Assembly: GCF_003201205.1 (NCBI RefSeq)
Contig: NZ_QICN01000002.1
Location: forward strand, 235,780 to 299,779
Source: Sinimarinibacterium flocculans
GTDB lineage: Bacteria > Pseudomonadota > Gammaproteobacteria > Nevskiales > Nevskiaceae
Direction of reading: 5' to 3'
DNA length: 64,000 nt
In this document: positions 10,601 through 18,275 of the stretch, piece by piece
Position numbering within the stretch: position 1 is the first letter of the stretch
Layout of the letters: the number at the start of each line of letters is the position of its first letter
Position numbers and translations under genes: made by a program
The notes under the pieces: model-generated
The model's database searches: none
What the model saw: the letters and a program-made list of their open reading frames with translations, nothing else
What the model was told of the DNA's origin: nothing

Positions 10601-11732
10601 CCCGAACAGCCTGACGCTGGTCAGCGGCGACAGCCTCAGCTTCACCGCGGGAGACGTCGGCGAAACCACCCTGGCCTTCGTCGACGTAGCGCTGTCGGAC
10701 GATGCCCCGTCACCGCTCGAACTGACGCTGACGCTGGACATCGACAAGCCGGCGGATCCCGACGAGACCGTCGCCTACCCGCAGACCACGAACTACTCCC
10801 TGCTGGTCAACTACGACGGCGCGCCCGCGGAATCGGACGATCTGGAGTCGCCGGAACTGGCTGCCATCGGCTGGAGTGCCACCTCCTCCGGCACCACCAC
10901 GGTGTGGACGCTGACCGACGAGAACGCGATCACCGGCAGCGGGATTGGCTGGTTCGCACCGAACCTGGATACGGCCGCCGAGATGCGGTTGGTGACGCCT
11001 TCCTTCGTGGTACCGGCAGGGGCCGAGTTCACGTTCAGCTTCGACCACTACTACTCGTTCGAAGCCCTGTTTCCGCTGCTGGGCATCGGCTATGACGGCG
11101 GCGTGATCGACGTCAGCGTCGATGGCGGTGACTGGGTCGACGCCGAAGCGTTCGGGGCCAGCTTCAGCGGCGGCTACACCGGCACCCTGCTGGTCAACAG
11201 CCGCAGCGGCTACGTCGGCAGCAACGACGCCGTGGAAACCGAAACGCTCGACTTTAGGGATCTCGTGGCGGGCCACAGTGTCCGATTGCGCTTCACCGTG
11301 GCGTCCGATTCGCTCGTCGGCGACGAAGGCTGGGTGATCGACAACGTCAGGACCACCGGCGCCGAACCCGCGTTCATCACCGTCAGCGCCGAGGACGGCG
11401 ACTGCGCGGTCGAACCCATCCCCTTGCCCACGCCGACGCCCACGCCGACACCCACGCCGACGCCCACGCCGACGCCCACGCCGACGAGCACGCCGACGAG
11501 CACGCCCACGCCAACCGTCACGCCCACCCCCTCGGTCACGCCGACGCCGACGACATCACCGACACCAACCCCCACGCCGACCGGACAGGTGACGCCGACG
11601 CCGTCCGCGACACCAACAACGCCCCCCGCCAGCGGCGGCAACTCCGGCGGCGGCGGGTCCATGGGCTTTGGCCTGCTCGGCCTGTTCGCGCTGGCCGTGA
11701 GCATGCGCCGTCGGCGCACGCTCATCGCCTGA
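7692..11732 (+). CDS. Secreted M36 (fungalysin-type) metalloprotease with PA insert and GlyGly-CTERM tail
   Basis: This 1346-residue exported zinc endopeptidase starts with a signal peptide (about residues 1-25) and an FTP-type propeptide (about 100-190). The M36 catalytic domain begins near 410 ([24 protein letters not shown]). The zinc site is HEYFH at 696-700, with the downstream glutamate at about 723 in GEGWGD. A protease-associated domain (about 530-685, [12 protein letters not shown]) is inserted into the catalytic domain before the zinc site. Beta-rich domains follow, then a Pro-Thr stalk (1245-1300) and a tail with [17 protein letters not shown], a hydrophobic helix and an Arg cluster. 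That tail fits GlyGly-CTERM, the sorting signal recognised by rhombosortase. Transit through the type II pathway and surface release are inferred from the family. Confidence 0.94.
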   Translation: MRTRASTALLSAGLTAAAAFSAQGQTAAVRPNYDAYYAQAHAQTAGKRADLPKARSAQLQQHRSAQGYASTYDHLLGSPTFLWAHDAQAAAVGPVIAKALPEALGRAYLSQKAAVLGLDRQMITDAKLIDTQLTRQGGTVSRYRQRVGDIEVFNRSLNVLTDGANRLVAISGSFQRDATLAKASGFSLDAGNAIRTAVADLGGSLSPKLLSSEKKAGGYLLYGVLDSAPNYLLERPVRLKQVYFPLPDRLEPAYYLEVVGRPASLQRQDGYGYVISASSGEILFRNSLIAYEGGNTAYTYRVFADDDGIHQPYDSPLGNADVPFAGAGPNDVPARTSGTANLVTLVSGPISTGDAWLPDGATTTTGNHADAYLDSGLQLDPGIYLNNQPFNWPGDGYVPFTGDLRSATTGDTTFDYPIQADDDPSTADAKQAAIVNLFYMHNWLHDWWYDHGFNEIAGNAQTDNYGRGGIDGDPIQAQGQDGGGRNNANMLTPGDGSSPRMQMYLFDGSISGEVCQQSPNDNCPSTAAGDGYRFSGASFGPSEFDVIGELVLIDDGSDPVTNGCNDDLLIQDPIGLGLVPDVPLPDPTLAGRIVLIDRGSCAFTTKEQYAMLSGAAAMIVVNNGEGEPLAMGNADIPIDIGFTTDGLYTTPAVMISKANGDALKAQLAAGDSITMHVRREPSIDYDGTLDNLVIAHEYFHYVSNRLVSDGNGLSNNQGRSLGEGWGDISSWMLSVREDDVNVPGNQSWQGAYPSGYYVLDSFYYGIRRMPYSADFSKNLLTFKHIENGVALEGDAPVGFGTDGATNSAVHNAGEVWANTMLHAYTMLLNRPELSFSEAQSRMKDYIICGMKMTPASPTFTEARDGVLACAKAADLNDFGVMAKAFALRGMGIDAVSPARNSTDHANVVESYIALAAEPPTLELVLAASGDDACDHDGILDAGETGVLTFSLRNNGAYTSGEMLTARLSASPNSLTLVSGDSLSFTAGDVGETTLAFVDVALSDDAPSPLELTLTLDIDKPADPDETVAYPQTTNYSLLVNYDGAPAESDDLESPELAAIGWSATSSGTTTVWTLTDENAITGSGIGWFAPNLDTAAEMRLVTPSFVVPAGAEFTFSFDHYYSFEALFPLLGIGYDGGVIDVSVDGGDWVDAEAFGASFSGGYTGTLLVNSRSGYVGSNDAVETETLDFRDLVAGHSVRLRFTVASDSLVGDEGWVIDNVRTTGAEPAFITVSAEDGDCAVEPIPLPTPTPTPTPTPTPTPTPTPTSTPTSTPTPTVTPTPSVTPTPTTSPTPTPTPTGQVTPTPSATPTTPPASGGNSGGGGSMGFGLLGLFALAVSMRRRRTLIA
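11427..11600 (+). repeat. Pro-Thr-coding tandem repeat in the protease gene
   Basis: Degenerate copies of a 6- and 12-base unit (CCCACGCCGACG) encode a (PT)n stalk with SerThr and Val variants. Such repeats change length easily; the repeat keeps the reading frame here. It links the catalytic and beta-rich domains to the GlyGly-CTERM tail. Confidence 0.85.
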
Positions 11733-11954
11733 CGTGATTATCTCCGAACCTCAGCCAGGCTCGTGTGCTGAGCCTGCTGGTGGCGAAGATCGCGACAGGG
11801 CTCAGATGGAGAACATCCCCGTCGATCAATCGGGTGCAGTTTCAGAAGCGGCTGTCGCTTTCGATCTGTCCGCCATGCTGCCCGCCTGCTGCGAGCTTCC
11901 GCCGTCACCGCGCCAGGGCCAGAGCATCGACTGAAGCTGGCTGAGGTTTGGGGA
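11733..11954. other. Intergenic stretch after the protease
   Basis: No gene is recognisable; two short open frames here resemble nothing. A CAGGCTC/GAGCCTG hairpin at about 11757-11777 follows the protease stop but lacks a T run, so it is at best a weak terminator. Confidence 0.35.
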
Positions 11955-12322
11955 GAATCACGAGGCACGATTGACAACTTCACTTTCGGCGACGGCGTGC
12001 ATCAGTACGACGGCGTGCATCAGTACTATGAGACAATCTGCGGCGGCGCCGGACCGGGCTTTGACGGCGCCAGGGCCGTGCACACGTACATGACCAACAA
12101 CCGGCTGACCGATCCGGAAGTGCTGGAAACCGGCTTTCCGGTGCGCGTCGAACAGTTCGCGATCCGCAGCGCTCCGGCGGGCGCGGACGTCACCGTGGCG
12201 GCGATGGCGTCATCCGTCGCATCCGCTTTCTTGCGCCGATGACTGCAGCGATGCTGTCGAACCACCGCAGCACGACAGCGCCGGGGCTGGATGGCGGCGG
12301 TTACGGCGAGGCCGGGCCATGA
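11955..12322 (+). pseudogene. Decayed C-terminal fragment of an oxoprolinase/hydantoinase B gene
   Basis: Frame one reads [12 protein letters not shown], then [20 protein letters not shown], then [20 protein letters not shown] and EQFAIR. That is the conserved C-terminal part of the hydantoinase B/5-oxoprolinase family. The reading then moves to another frame at about 12197: [20 protein letters not shown] through LDGGGYGEAGP and a TGA at 12320-12322. At least one frameshift and the loss of the whole N-terminal part make it a remnant. An 18-base in-frame tandem duplication lies inside it. The TGA overlaps the ATG of the flavodoxin gene, so the intact ancestor was probably cotranslated with it. 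Confidence 0.85.
11991..12026 (+). repeat. Exact 18-bp tandem duplication in the pseudogene
   Basis: GACGGCGTGCATCAGTAC occurs twice in direct succession (11991-12008 and 12009-12026), duplicating six codons (DGVHQY) of the oxoprolinase-like remnant. Confidence 0.9.
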
Positions 12323-12777
12323 AACATCTGCTGCTCGTCTGGCACAGCCAGTCCGGCCACACCCGGCAGCTCGCCGACGCTGCCGCCAGCGGTGCACGCG
12401 AATTTGCCGATGAGGTTGAGCTGCGGATGCGCAATGCCTTCGACGCGACGCTCGACGATCTGCTTTGGGCACACGGCCTGCTGCTCGGCACGCCGGAAAA
12501 CTTCGGCTATATGTCGGGCGGCATGAAGGACTTCATGGACCGCACCTACTACCCGGCCGAGGGCAAGACCATCGGTCTGCCCTACGCCGTGTTCATCAGC
12601 TGCGACAACGACGGCAGCGGCACGGTGCGTGCGATCGAGCGCATCGCCACCGGCTACGGCTGGAAGGCCGTCGCCGAGCCGCTGATCAGCCGTGGTGGAC
12701 TTGCGCCGGGTGCGCTGGATCAGGCGTGCGAACTCGGTCAGATGATGGCGGCGGGTCTGTCACTGAGCTTGTTCTGA
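12319..12777 (+). CDS. Flavodoxin-like FMN protein
   Basis: This 152-residue single-domain protein has the FMN phosphate loop HSQSGHTRQ at residues 9-17 and the later GTPENFGYMSGGMKDFMDRT, which fits the flavin-ring loop of flavodoxin/NAD(P)H:quinone-reductase-like proteins. It probably carries FMN and moves electrons; the partner is unknown. Its ATG overlaps the stop of the decayed oxoprolinase remnant, and no separate ribosome binding site is obvious, so expression may once have depended on that gene. Its last 92 bases overlap the end of the convergent acyltransferase gene. Confidence 0.87.
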   Translation: MKHLLLVWHSQSGHTRQLADAAASGAREFADEVELRMRNAFDATLDDLLWAHGLLLGTPENFGYMSGGMKDFMDRTYYPAEGKTIGLPYAVFISCDNDGSGTVRAIERIATGYGWKAVAEPLISRGGLAPGALDQACELGQMMAAGLSLSLF

Positions 12778-14188
12778 CCAGCGTCGGCCGCGCGGGCTGC
12801 CGCAGCTCACGGACCGCGGCGTGCTTGCGCGGCTGCAGGATCAGGCGCAGCTCGTCCTCGAACAAGGCAACGATGCGCGCCGGATCCTCGATCAGCGCGA
12901 GATCCGCGGAGATGCCGACGGTGACGCGGCCGTTGTAGCTGAACAAGCTGATGCCGACACCGATGCCGGCGGTCTGCGGCGGCCAGAACACCAGGTTGCC
13001 GAGTCGCGCGCCGGCAATCGTCAGCGCCTGCTGCGGTCCGGGCAGGTTCGAGACCACTGCGGCCGACTTGCCGGCGAGGTAGTTGACCAGCGATTTCTCC
13101 CAGGCGATCGGCAGGCGTCCGGCGGCGGCCAGACCGAGCAGCGTCGCACGGGCTTCCGGCGAGCGCTTCAGGCTCTGCATGCGCTGCGCGACCAGGCGCA
13201 GCCGCGTCTGCCAGTCGAGGGGCTCCATCGGCAGGTCGAGCAGCACCAGTCCGAAGCAGTTGCCGAGCTCGCCATCCACTGGCTTGCGCAGGTTCACCGG
13301 AATCGAGATCCGCAGATTTCGTGCATCCGCGCCGTCGGACTGCGCGTCCTTCAGATAGCGGCTGATGGCGCCGGCCAGCGCCGCGAGGAACAGGTCATTG
13401 ACCTTGACCCCGAGTTTGCGCGCCCGTGCCTTGACCGGCGCCAGACGCAGCGCACCCGACCACGCCACCCGACGCTCGCCGCTGAGCGGCTGACGCAGGC
13501 ACGACGGGTTGTCCTGCGGCAGGCGCAGCACGCGACGAAACGCCAAGGCAGTGTCACGTCCGTGGCGCAGCGGCACCGCCAGGTGCTCGCCCCAGCGTGC
13601 ACGATCGCGGGCGATGCGGACCAGGTCCTGTATCGTACCGGCGGCCCGGTCGATGCGGGCAAACAGTCGACGCACCGCCAGCCGCGCCTCGGTCGCCGCA
13701 TCCCGCGGCGGCTGCGCCGGCTCATCGGTACAGCGCATCAGCACGCCGATCAGGGCCATGCCGTCGGCAATCGCATGATGAGCACGGAACAGGACCGTCA
13801 CCCGGCCCTCGTCGCGCATGAACACGATCAGCTGCCAGAGCGGATGACGCTGATCGAGGGCGCCGGCAACCTCGCGCGCGACTGCCGCGGTGATGCAGTG
13901 CTCGGGGCCGTCTTCGGTGAGATGGAAGATGCGCACGTGATACGCCAGCGACAGATCGGCGACATTGCACCAGACCGGCGGCTCGACGCTGCGGTCGACG
14001 CACTGGCGGAAGCGCGGATAGCCGACCAGGCGCTCGACCACGTGCTGCACCAGGCGCCGCACGTCGTCGACCCGGTCGAGTTCGAGCACCGCACTGACCA
14101 CCATCGGATTGTTCGGCTCATCCATCTCGAGCCAGGCGCGGTCCACCGCGCTCATGCGTTCACCTCGCCCCGCTGCCGTCCTAGGCAT
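12686..14188 (-). CDS. Wax ester synthase/diacylglycerol acyltransferase family protein
   Basis: This 500-residue protein should join an acyl-CoA to a fatty alcohol or diacylglycerol, making storage lipid at the inner membrane. The catalytic HHxxxDG motif is HHAIADG at about residues 137-143. Other family marks are HPLWQLIVF before it, VNDLFLAALAGAISRYL in the middle, and VVSNLPGP followed by FWPPQTAGIGVGISLFSYNG near the end. The ATG at 14188 follows a strong site (GGAGGAGA, 6 bases away); an earlier in-frame start 18 codons upstream and a later Met are possible. The C terminus runs past the family end by about 40 residues, overlapping the convergent flavodoxin gene. Confidence 0.92.
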   Translation of the reverse strand: MPRTAAGRGERMSAVDRAWLEMDEPNNPMVVSAVLELDRVDDVRRLVQHVVERLVGYPRFRQCVDRSVEPPVWCNVADLSLAYHVRIFHLTEDGPEHCITAAVAREVAGALDQRHPLWQLIVFMRDEGRVTVLFRAHHAIADGMALIGVLMRCTDEPAQPPRDAATEARLAVRRLFARIDRAAGTIQDLVRIARDRARWGEHLAVPLRHGRDTALAFRRVLRLPQDNPSCLRQPLSGERRVAWSGALRLAPVKARARKLGVKVNDLFLAALAGAISRYLKDAQSDGADARNLRISIPVNLRKPVDGELGNCFGLVLLDLPMEPLDWQTRLRLVAQRMQSLKRSPEARATLLGLAAAGRLPIAWEKSLVNYLAGKSAAVVSNLPGPQQALTIAGARLGNLVFWPPQTAGIGVGISLFSYNGRVTVGISADLALIEDPARIVALFEDELRLILQPRKHAAVRELRQPARPTLVRTSSVTDPPPSSDRVRTPDPAHPAQVHHG

Positions 14189-14295
14189 TGTCTCCTCCAC
14201 ACCGTCTGGGCTGTCGTCGTCCTCATCACCGTACATCCGCACGATGACGGAACCTCGTTGCTGTCACGCCGGCGCCACCATCGGCACCAATGAAT

Positions 14296-14316
14296 GCGGC
14301 GGCCAATGGCCGCCGC
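14296..14316 (-). terminator. Hairpin after the beta-barrel gene
   Basis: A perfect 9-bp hairpin, GCGGCGGCC / AAT / GGCCGCCGC, lies about 25 bases past the stop of the minus-strand gene at 14340. The T-rich tail (ATTCATT) is weak, so termination there is likely but not certain. Confidence 0.5.
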
Positions 14317-14339
14317 GGTTTTGCCACCGTGCTTCTGCG

Positions 14340-14888
14340 CTAGCGCACCGACCCCGGCGCAAAGCTGTAGCGGATACCGGCCTCGAAACGGTCATCATCG
14401 CCGCCCTGCAGGGCGGCCTGGATCGCCAGATTCGGATCGAGGCTGTAAAGACCGGCGACGCGCAGCGAGGTGAAGCCCTCGTCGAAGGCGTCGAAGTGCA
14501 CGATCTCCGGGTTCAGCTCGAAGGCACGTGCGAAGCGCCAGCGCAGGCCGCCGCGCAGGCCGTAGCCGGTGTCGTCGTCACGCCCGGCATCGACGAACTC
14601 GATCGTCGCCGCGGCGGTCCAGTCGAGGTCGCGCTGCAGCGGCCCGAACACGCGGGCGCCAAGACTGGTCTGTTCGAGATCACCGGTGTCGACGTACTCG
14701 CCGATCAGCGCGAGCTGGCGATGCACCTGGCCGGAGCCGGCGATGCGAAAGCCGGAATCGTCGCTGCCTTTGATGTCGCGATCGACGAAACCGCCTTCGA
14801 TGTAGTTGTAGCTGTGCGCCAGCGCGCCACCGGGCAATGCCAGCAAGGCAAACGCCGCGACCAGAGTCTTGCGGGTGCTAACCATCAT
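14340..14888 (-). CDS. Small outer-membrane beta-barrel protein (Ax21-like)
   Basis: This 182-residue protein has a signal peptide (cleaved near GGALA-HSYNY). The mature domain has alternating hydrophobic strands, opens with YNYIEGGFVDRD and closes with FEAGIRYSFAPGSVR. Length and the YIEGG start resemble the Ax21 family of small outer-membrane proteins known from Xanthomonas relatives. Assignment to that family is by eye. The start is one of two adjacent ATGs (14888 or 14885) after a weak GAAGAA site; the frame stays open 25 codons further up. It diverges from the SET-domain gene. Confidence 0.8.
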   Translation of the reverse strand: MMVSTRKTLVAAFALLALPGGALAHSYNYIEGGFVDRDIKGSDDSGFRIAGSGQVHRQLALIGEYVDTGDLEQTSLGARVFGPLQRDLDWTAAATIEFVDAGRDDDTGYGLRGGLRWRFARAFELNPEIVHFDAFDEGFTSLRVAGLYSLDPNLAIQAALQGGDDDRFEAGIRYSFAPGSVR

Positions 14889-15029
14889 GGAGTTCTTCGA
14901 GTTGTCGCACGACGCTGTGCAGGCCCCCATCATCCGCGCGGCGCCTGACTCGACTCTGAACATCGGCTGACAACGGCACAGAACGTGCTCGGCTTGGGCA
15001 TAATTCCGGCCCGTTCAGAGCAGCCCGAC

Positions 15030-15512
15030 ATGACCCGCAACATCATCACCCGTCGATCGCCGATCCACGGCAACGGCGTTTTCGCCGCACGCGACCTGCC
15101 CAAGGGCCTGCGCGTCATCCAGTACCGCGGCACGCTGCGGCCGCATCACGAGATCGACCAGTGCTACGGGGGCGATACCGACAGCGGGCATACGTTCCTG
15201 TTCACGCTCAACGACGACTGGGTCATCGACGCCAACGTCGGCGGCAACAATGCACGCTGGATCAATCACAGCTGCGCACCGAACTGCGAGGCGGTGCTGC
15301 ACGAGGACGACAACGGCGATCGCCGCAAGGATCGGGTCTTCATCGAGACCGCGCGCGCGATCCGCGCCGGCGAGGAGCTGACCTACGACTACGGCATCAC
15401 CCTCGATGAAGCGCACACGCCCAGGCTCAAGAAGATCTGGGCCTGCCGCTGCGGCGCCCCGACCTGTACCGGGACGATGCTCAAGCCCAAGAGACGCCGC
15501 GCCGCCGCCTGA
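15030..15512 (+). CDS. SET-domain protein lysine methyltransferase
   Basis: This 160-residue protein is almost entirely one SET domain. Visible marks are SPIHGNGVFAARDLPKG at the start, ARWINHSCAPNCEA (the NHSCxPN cofactor knot), GEELTYDYG with the catalytic Tyr, and a post-SET Cys cluster CRCGAPTCTGTM that would bind zinc with the upstream Cys. It should transfer methyl groups from S-adenosylmethionine to lysines; the target protein is unknown. The ATG at 15030 begins the domain, though the frame opens at 14985. The next gene downstream on the same strand encodes a GNAT-deacetylase fusion. Confidence 0.93.
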   Translation: MTRNIITRRSPIHGNGVFAARDLPKGLRVIQYRGTLRPHHEIDQCYGGDTDSGHTFLFTLNDDWVIDANVGGNNARWINHSCAPNCEAVLHEDDNGDRRKDRVFIETARAIRAGEELTYDYGITLDEAHTPRLKKIWACRCGAPTCTGTMLKPKRRRAAA

Positions 15513-15604
15513 GCGCGGCGGGCCGGCGGCGCAGCCGCCGGAACGCTTGGCGGGAATCCCTCCCGCAGGGATATGCTGGCTGCCCCACGGCCCGGTGGTC
15601 GTTC

Positions 15605-17437
15605 ATGTTCCGCATCCGCAAGATTCATGACGCCGTCTCGCCCGCGAACCGGGACGCCCTCGAACAGGTGCGGGCGATCATCCGCGCGCAGTTCCCGCGC
15701 GCCCGTGACGAGGATCTCGACAAGGTCGAGCAGCAACTGCGCGATCCGCTGCACTTCCGCTACCGGTCCATCCTGTTCGTCGTCGAGAACGCCCGCGGAC
15801 TCGTCCGCGGCTTCGCGATGCTGCTGCATCTGACCGACCTCAACGTCGCGTTCCTCGAGCTGATCAGCGCCGCGCCGGAAACCACCGGCGGCGGCATCGG
15901 CGGCGTGCTCTACGAGGCCGTGCGCGAGGAGGTGGAAGCGCTCGGGCTGCACGCCCTGTTCTTCGAGTGCAGCGTCGACGATCCGAACGTGATCGTCGAC
16001 CAGGTGCTGCTGCGACAGAACCAGAGCCGCCTGCGCTTCTACGAGCGCTACGACGCGCGCCCGATCCTGAACAACGCCTACGACAGTCCGGTATTTCCGG
16101 GCGACACCGACCTGTATTACCTGATGGTCGACCGCCTCGGCCGGCCGCAGCCGCTGCGGCGCGTGCTGCTGCGCAAGGTCGTATCGGCGATTCTCGAGCG
16201 CAAGTACGGCAAGCTGATCGCCGAGGCGGAGATCGCGCGCATCGCCCAGTCCTTTGCCGACGATCCGGCGCAGTTGCGCGCGCCGCAGTACGCGCGCCGC
16301 GCGACCGAACCGGTGCCGGTGCGCCGCACCGACGCCGACAAGGGCATCGCGCTGCTGGTCAACAGCGGCCACGACATCCACCACGTGCGCGACCGCGGTT
16401 ACGTCGAGGTCCCGGTACGGATCCCGGCGATCCTCGACGAGTTGCAGAAGACACGGCTGTTCAGCCGCATCGAGCCGCGGCACACGCCGGACAGTCTGCT
16501 CAAGCGTGTGCACGCGCCGGACTACGTCGACTACCTGCGCGAAGCCTGCGAAAGTCTGGCGCCGAAGAAGTCGATCTATCCGATCATCTTTCCGGTGCGC
16601 AACCAGACGCGACCGCCACGCGATCTCGAGCTGCGTCTGGGCTACTACTGCACCGACACCTTCACGCCGCTGCACCGCAACGTCTGGCCGGCCGCGCGCG
16701 GCGCGGTGGACTGCGCGGTGACCGGTGCGCGCGTGCTCTTCGAGGGTTTCCACCTGGCGTATGCGCTGGTGCGCCCGCCCGGGCATCACGCCGAGCGCCG
16801 CGTGTTCGGCGGCTTCTGCTACCTGAACTCGGCCGCGGTCGCCGCCGCATACCTCAGCGGCTTCGGCCGGGTGGCGATCCTCGATCTGGATTTCCACCAT
16901 GGCAACGGCACGCAGGACATCTTCTACGAGCGCGCCGACGTGCTGACCGTGTCCATTCACGGCGCACCGCCGGCCGCGTATCCGCACTTCGCCGGGTTCG
17001 CCGACGAGACCGGCGCCGGGGCCGGCGTCGGCGCCAACCTCAATCTGCCGCTGCCGGAACGGATCACCGCCGAGACCTACCGGCAGGCCTTGTCCCAGGC
17101 CCTGCGCCGCATCGGCGAGTTCGGCGCGAACTACCTGGTCATCGCGCTCGGCCTGGACACGGCCAAGGCCGACCCCACCGGCAGCTGGCCGCTGGCCGCA
17201 GCCGATTTCCGCAGCAACGGTCACCGCGTCGGCGCGCTGTCGCTGCCGACGCTGGTCGTGCAGGAAGGGGGCTACCGCACGCGCACACTGGGCATCAATG
17301 CGCGCGCCTTCTTCGAGGGTCTGTGGCAGGGCCATCATGCCCGCCTCTCGCACCCCGCACCGGAACAACCGGTGGCACCGTCCAGAACGAAAGAGCCCCG
17401 CCAGGGCGGGGCTCCGAAGACGACCGGCGTGTCCTAG
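15605..17437 (+). CDS. GNAT acetyltransferase-histone deacetylase fusion protein
   Basis: This protein has 610 residues. The N-terminal part (about 1-215) looks like a GNAT N-acetyltransferase (FAMLLHLTDLNVAFLELISA, GGGIGGVLYEAVREE, then a family-typical FYERYDARPI). The rest (about 240-590) is a class II histone deacetylase/acetylpolyamine amidohydrolase. Catalytic marks are RPPGHHAERR (His-His), LDLDFHHGNGTQD (zinc Asp and His), LGLDTAKADPTGS (second Asp) and EGGY (catalytic Tyr). Addition and removal of acetyl groups are thus joined in one chain; substrates could be proteins or polyamines. It follows the SET-domain methyltransferase on the same strand after 92 bases. Its TAG stop lies in the arm of a palindromic repeat, and a terminator for the opposite strand lies within its last codons. 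Confidence 0.92.
   Translation: MFRIRKIHDAVSPANRDALEQVRAIIRAQFPRARDEDLDKVEQQLRDPLHFRYRSILFVVENARGLVRGFAMLLHLTDLNVAFLELISAAPETTGGGIGGVLYEAVREEVEALGLHALFFECSVDDPNVIVDQVLLRQNQSRLRFYERYDARPILNNAYDSPVFPGDTDLYYLMVDRLGRPQPLRRVLLRKVVSAILERKYGKLIAEAEIARIAQSFADDPAQLRAPQYARRATEPVPVRRTDADKGIALLVNSGHDIHHVRDRGYVEVPVRIPAILDELQKTRLFSRIEPRHTPDSLLKRVHAPDYVDYLREACESLAPKKSIYPIIFPVRNQTRPPRDLELRLGYYCTDTFTPLHRNVWPAARGAVDCAVTGARVLFEGFHLAYALVRPPGHHAERRVFGGFCYLNSAAVAAAYLSGFGRVAILDLDFHHGNGTQDIFYERADVLTVSIHGAPPAAYPHFAGFADETGAGAGVGANLNLPLPERITAETYRQALSQALRRIGEFGANYLVIALGLDTAKADPTGSWPLAAADFRSNGHRVGALSLPTLVVQEGGYRTRTLGINARAFFEGLWQGHHARLSHPAPEQPVAPSRTKEPRQGGAPKTTGVS
17385..17414 (-). terminator. Minus-strand terminator for the Pal-like gene, inside the deacetylase 3' end
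   Basis: Read on the minus strand, a 10-bp hairpin with a 2-base loop (arms GAGCCCCGCC and GGCGGGGCTC, 17393-17414) runs into TCTTTCGTTC. It lies about 185 bases beyond the stop of the pal-like gene, on the far side of the palindromic element. Confidence 0.7.
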
Positions 17438-17600
17438 GAACCTGGGCGGCAGAAACGCGCGCGGCTGCGGCTTCGCCATTTCGGCCATCTTCCGCGCGGC
17501 CTCTCGGCCAGTAGTCCCTGCTATTGGCCTCGAATCAACGCGAAACCTGCCTCGAAATGGCTTTGCCTCGCCTGCGCGGTTCCTACCGCCCAGGCTCCTA
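17435..17600. mobile_element. 166-bp imperfect palindromic element between two convergent genes
   Basis: The arms TAGGAACCTGGGCGG (17435-17449) and CCGCCCAGGCTCCTA (17586-17600) are inverted repeats with one mismatch. The symmetry continues inward: GCCATTTCG near 17475 pairs with CGAAATGGC near 17553, and an inner hairpin GGCCAGTAG/CTATTGGCC sits around a 6-base loop (about 17507-17530). There is no coding capacity. The TAG of the upstream deacetylase gene and the TAG of the opposing pal-like gene are the outermost three bases of the two arms. It looks like a non-autonomous mobile palindrome or a structured transcript; no target duplication was found. Confidence 0.6.
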
Positions 17601-18113
17601 ACGGACGACTTCGACGCGCCGGTTCTGCGCGAAGGCCCGCTCGTCGAGGCCCTGCACCGCCGGACGGCTCTCGCCGTAGCTCAGCGTCGACATCTGCATC
17701 TCGGCAACGCCGGCGGCAGCCAGCGCGTCGCGGACCGCCAGCGCGCGCCGTTCGCCGAGCGCCTGGTTGTACTCGCTGGTGCCGCGCTCGTCGGCGTGGC
17801 CTTCGAGGCGCACGGTCGCCGAGGGGTTGGCCGTCAGATAGCGCGCCCAGGCGGCGATCTTGTTGCGGCCACCGGCATCGATCATGTCGCTGTCGTAGGC
17901 GAAGTAGATGGTCGCGTCGTGGACACCGGCCGGCAGGCCGACGGCGGAGTTGCCCGCGCTCAGCGACACGCCGCCGTCGACCGGGGCGGGAGCGTAGGCG
18001 TTGCCGCCGCCGTAGGTCGCCTCCGCGGCGTCCTGACGATCACGGGTGCTGGCGCAGCCGCTCAGCGCGGCGCCGATGAGAAGTACGGAAAGAACGAGGC
18101 CTTTGTTAGCCAT
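17598..18113 (-). CDS. Pal-like OmpA-domain lipoprotein
   Basis: This 171-residue lipoprotein (lipobox LSGC, Cys near residue 20) has a short linker and a C-terminal OmpA/Pal domain (IYFAYDSDMIDAGG, LEGHADERGTSEYNQALGER, YGESRP, NRRVEVV). It is predicted to sit in the outer membrane facing the periplasm and bind peptidoglycan. It is as long as the Pal of the Tol-Pal complex, but no tol genes are nearby, so it may be a paralogue. The stop codon is supplied by the palindromic element downstream. Confidence 0.88.
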   Translation of the reverse strand: MANKGLVLSVLLIGAALSGCASTRDRQDAAEATYGGGNAYAPAPVDGGVSLSAGNSAVGLPAGVHDATIYFAYDSDMIDAGGRNKIAAWARYLTANPSATVRLEGHADERGTSEYNQALGERRALAVRDALAAAGVAEMQMSTLSYGESRPAVQGLDERAFAQNRRVEVVR

Positions 18114-18242
18114 GAAACACTGCCTTTGCGAAGAGAGTTGGGGAGGGGGCCCGGAGGGCCGCGCATTAGATCACGCAGCCATGCCCGCGCCGCGCATCGG
18201 CACCACCGATATTTTTCGATTTATGCAGCACCGATCCATGCA

Positions 18243-18260
18243 GCCGTTCGATAGAACGGC
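18243..18260. other. Hairpin between response regulator and pal-like gene
   Basis: A perfect 7-bp inverted repeat GCCGTTC / GATA / GAACGGC lies just beyond the stop of the response-regulator gene. It has no T run, so it may be a processing or weak termination site. Confidence 0.4.
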
Positions 18261-18275
18261 GCGACGGCAGGAAAC

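Noticed and set aside
11427-11600. CRISPR-like short repeats.
   Set aside because: They encode an in-frame Pro-Thr stalk and have no spacer structure.
11734-11983. Two short overlapping open frames after the protease gene.
   Set aside because: Neither resembles a protein family, has a ribosome binding site, or fits the codon pattern of neighbouring genes.
12821-14293. A 490-codon open frame on the plus strand.
   Set aside because: Antisense to the acyltransferase, whose HHAIADG and other motifs are clear.
15389-17488. A 699-codon open frame on the minus strand.
   Set aside because: Antisense to the GNAT-deacetylase gene; no motifs of its own.
17598-18113. Reading the Pal-like gene as part of a Tol-Pal cluster.
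   Set aside because: No tolQRAB or ybgF-like genes flank it; the neighbours are a two-component system and a deacetylase.
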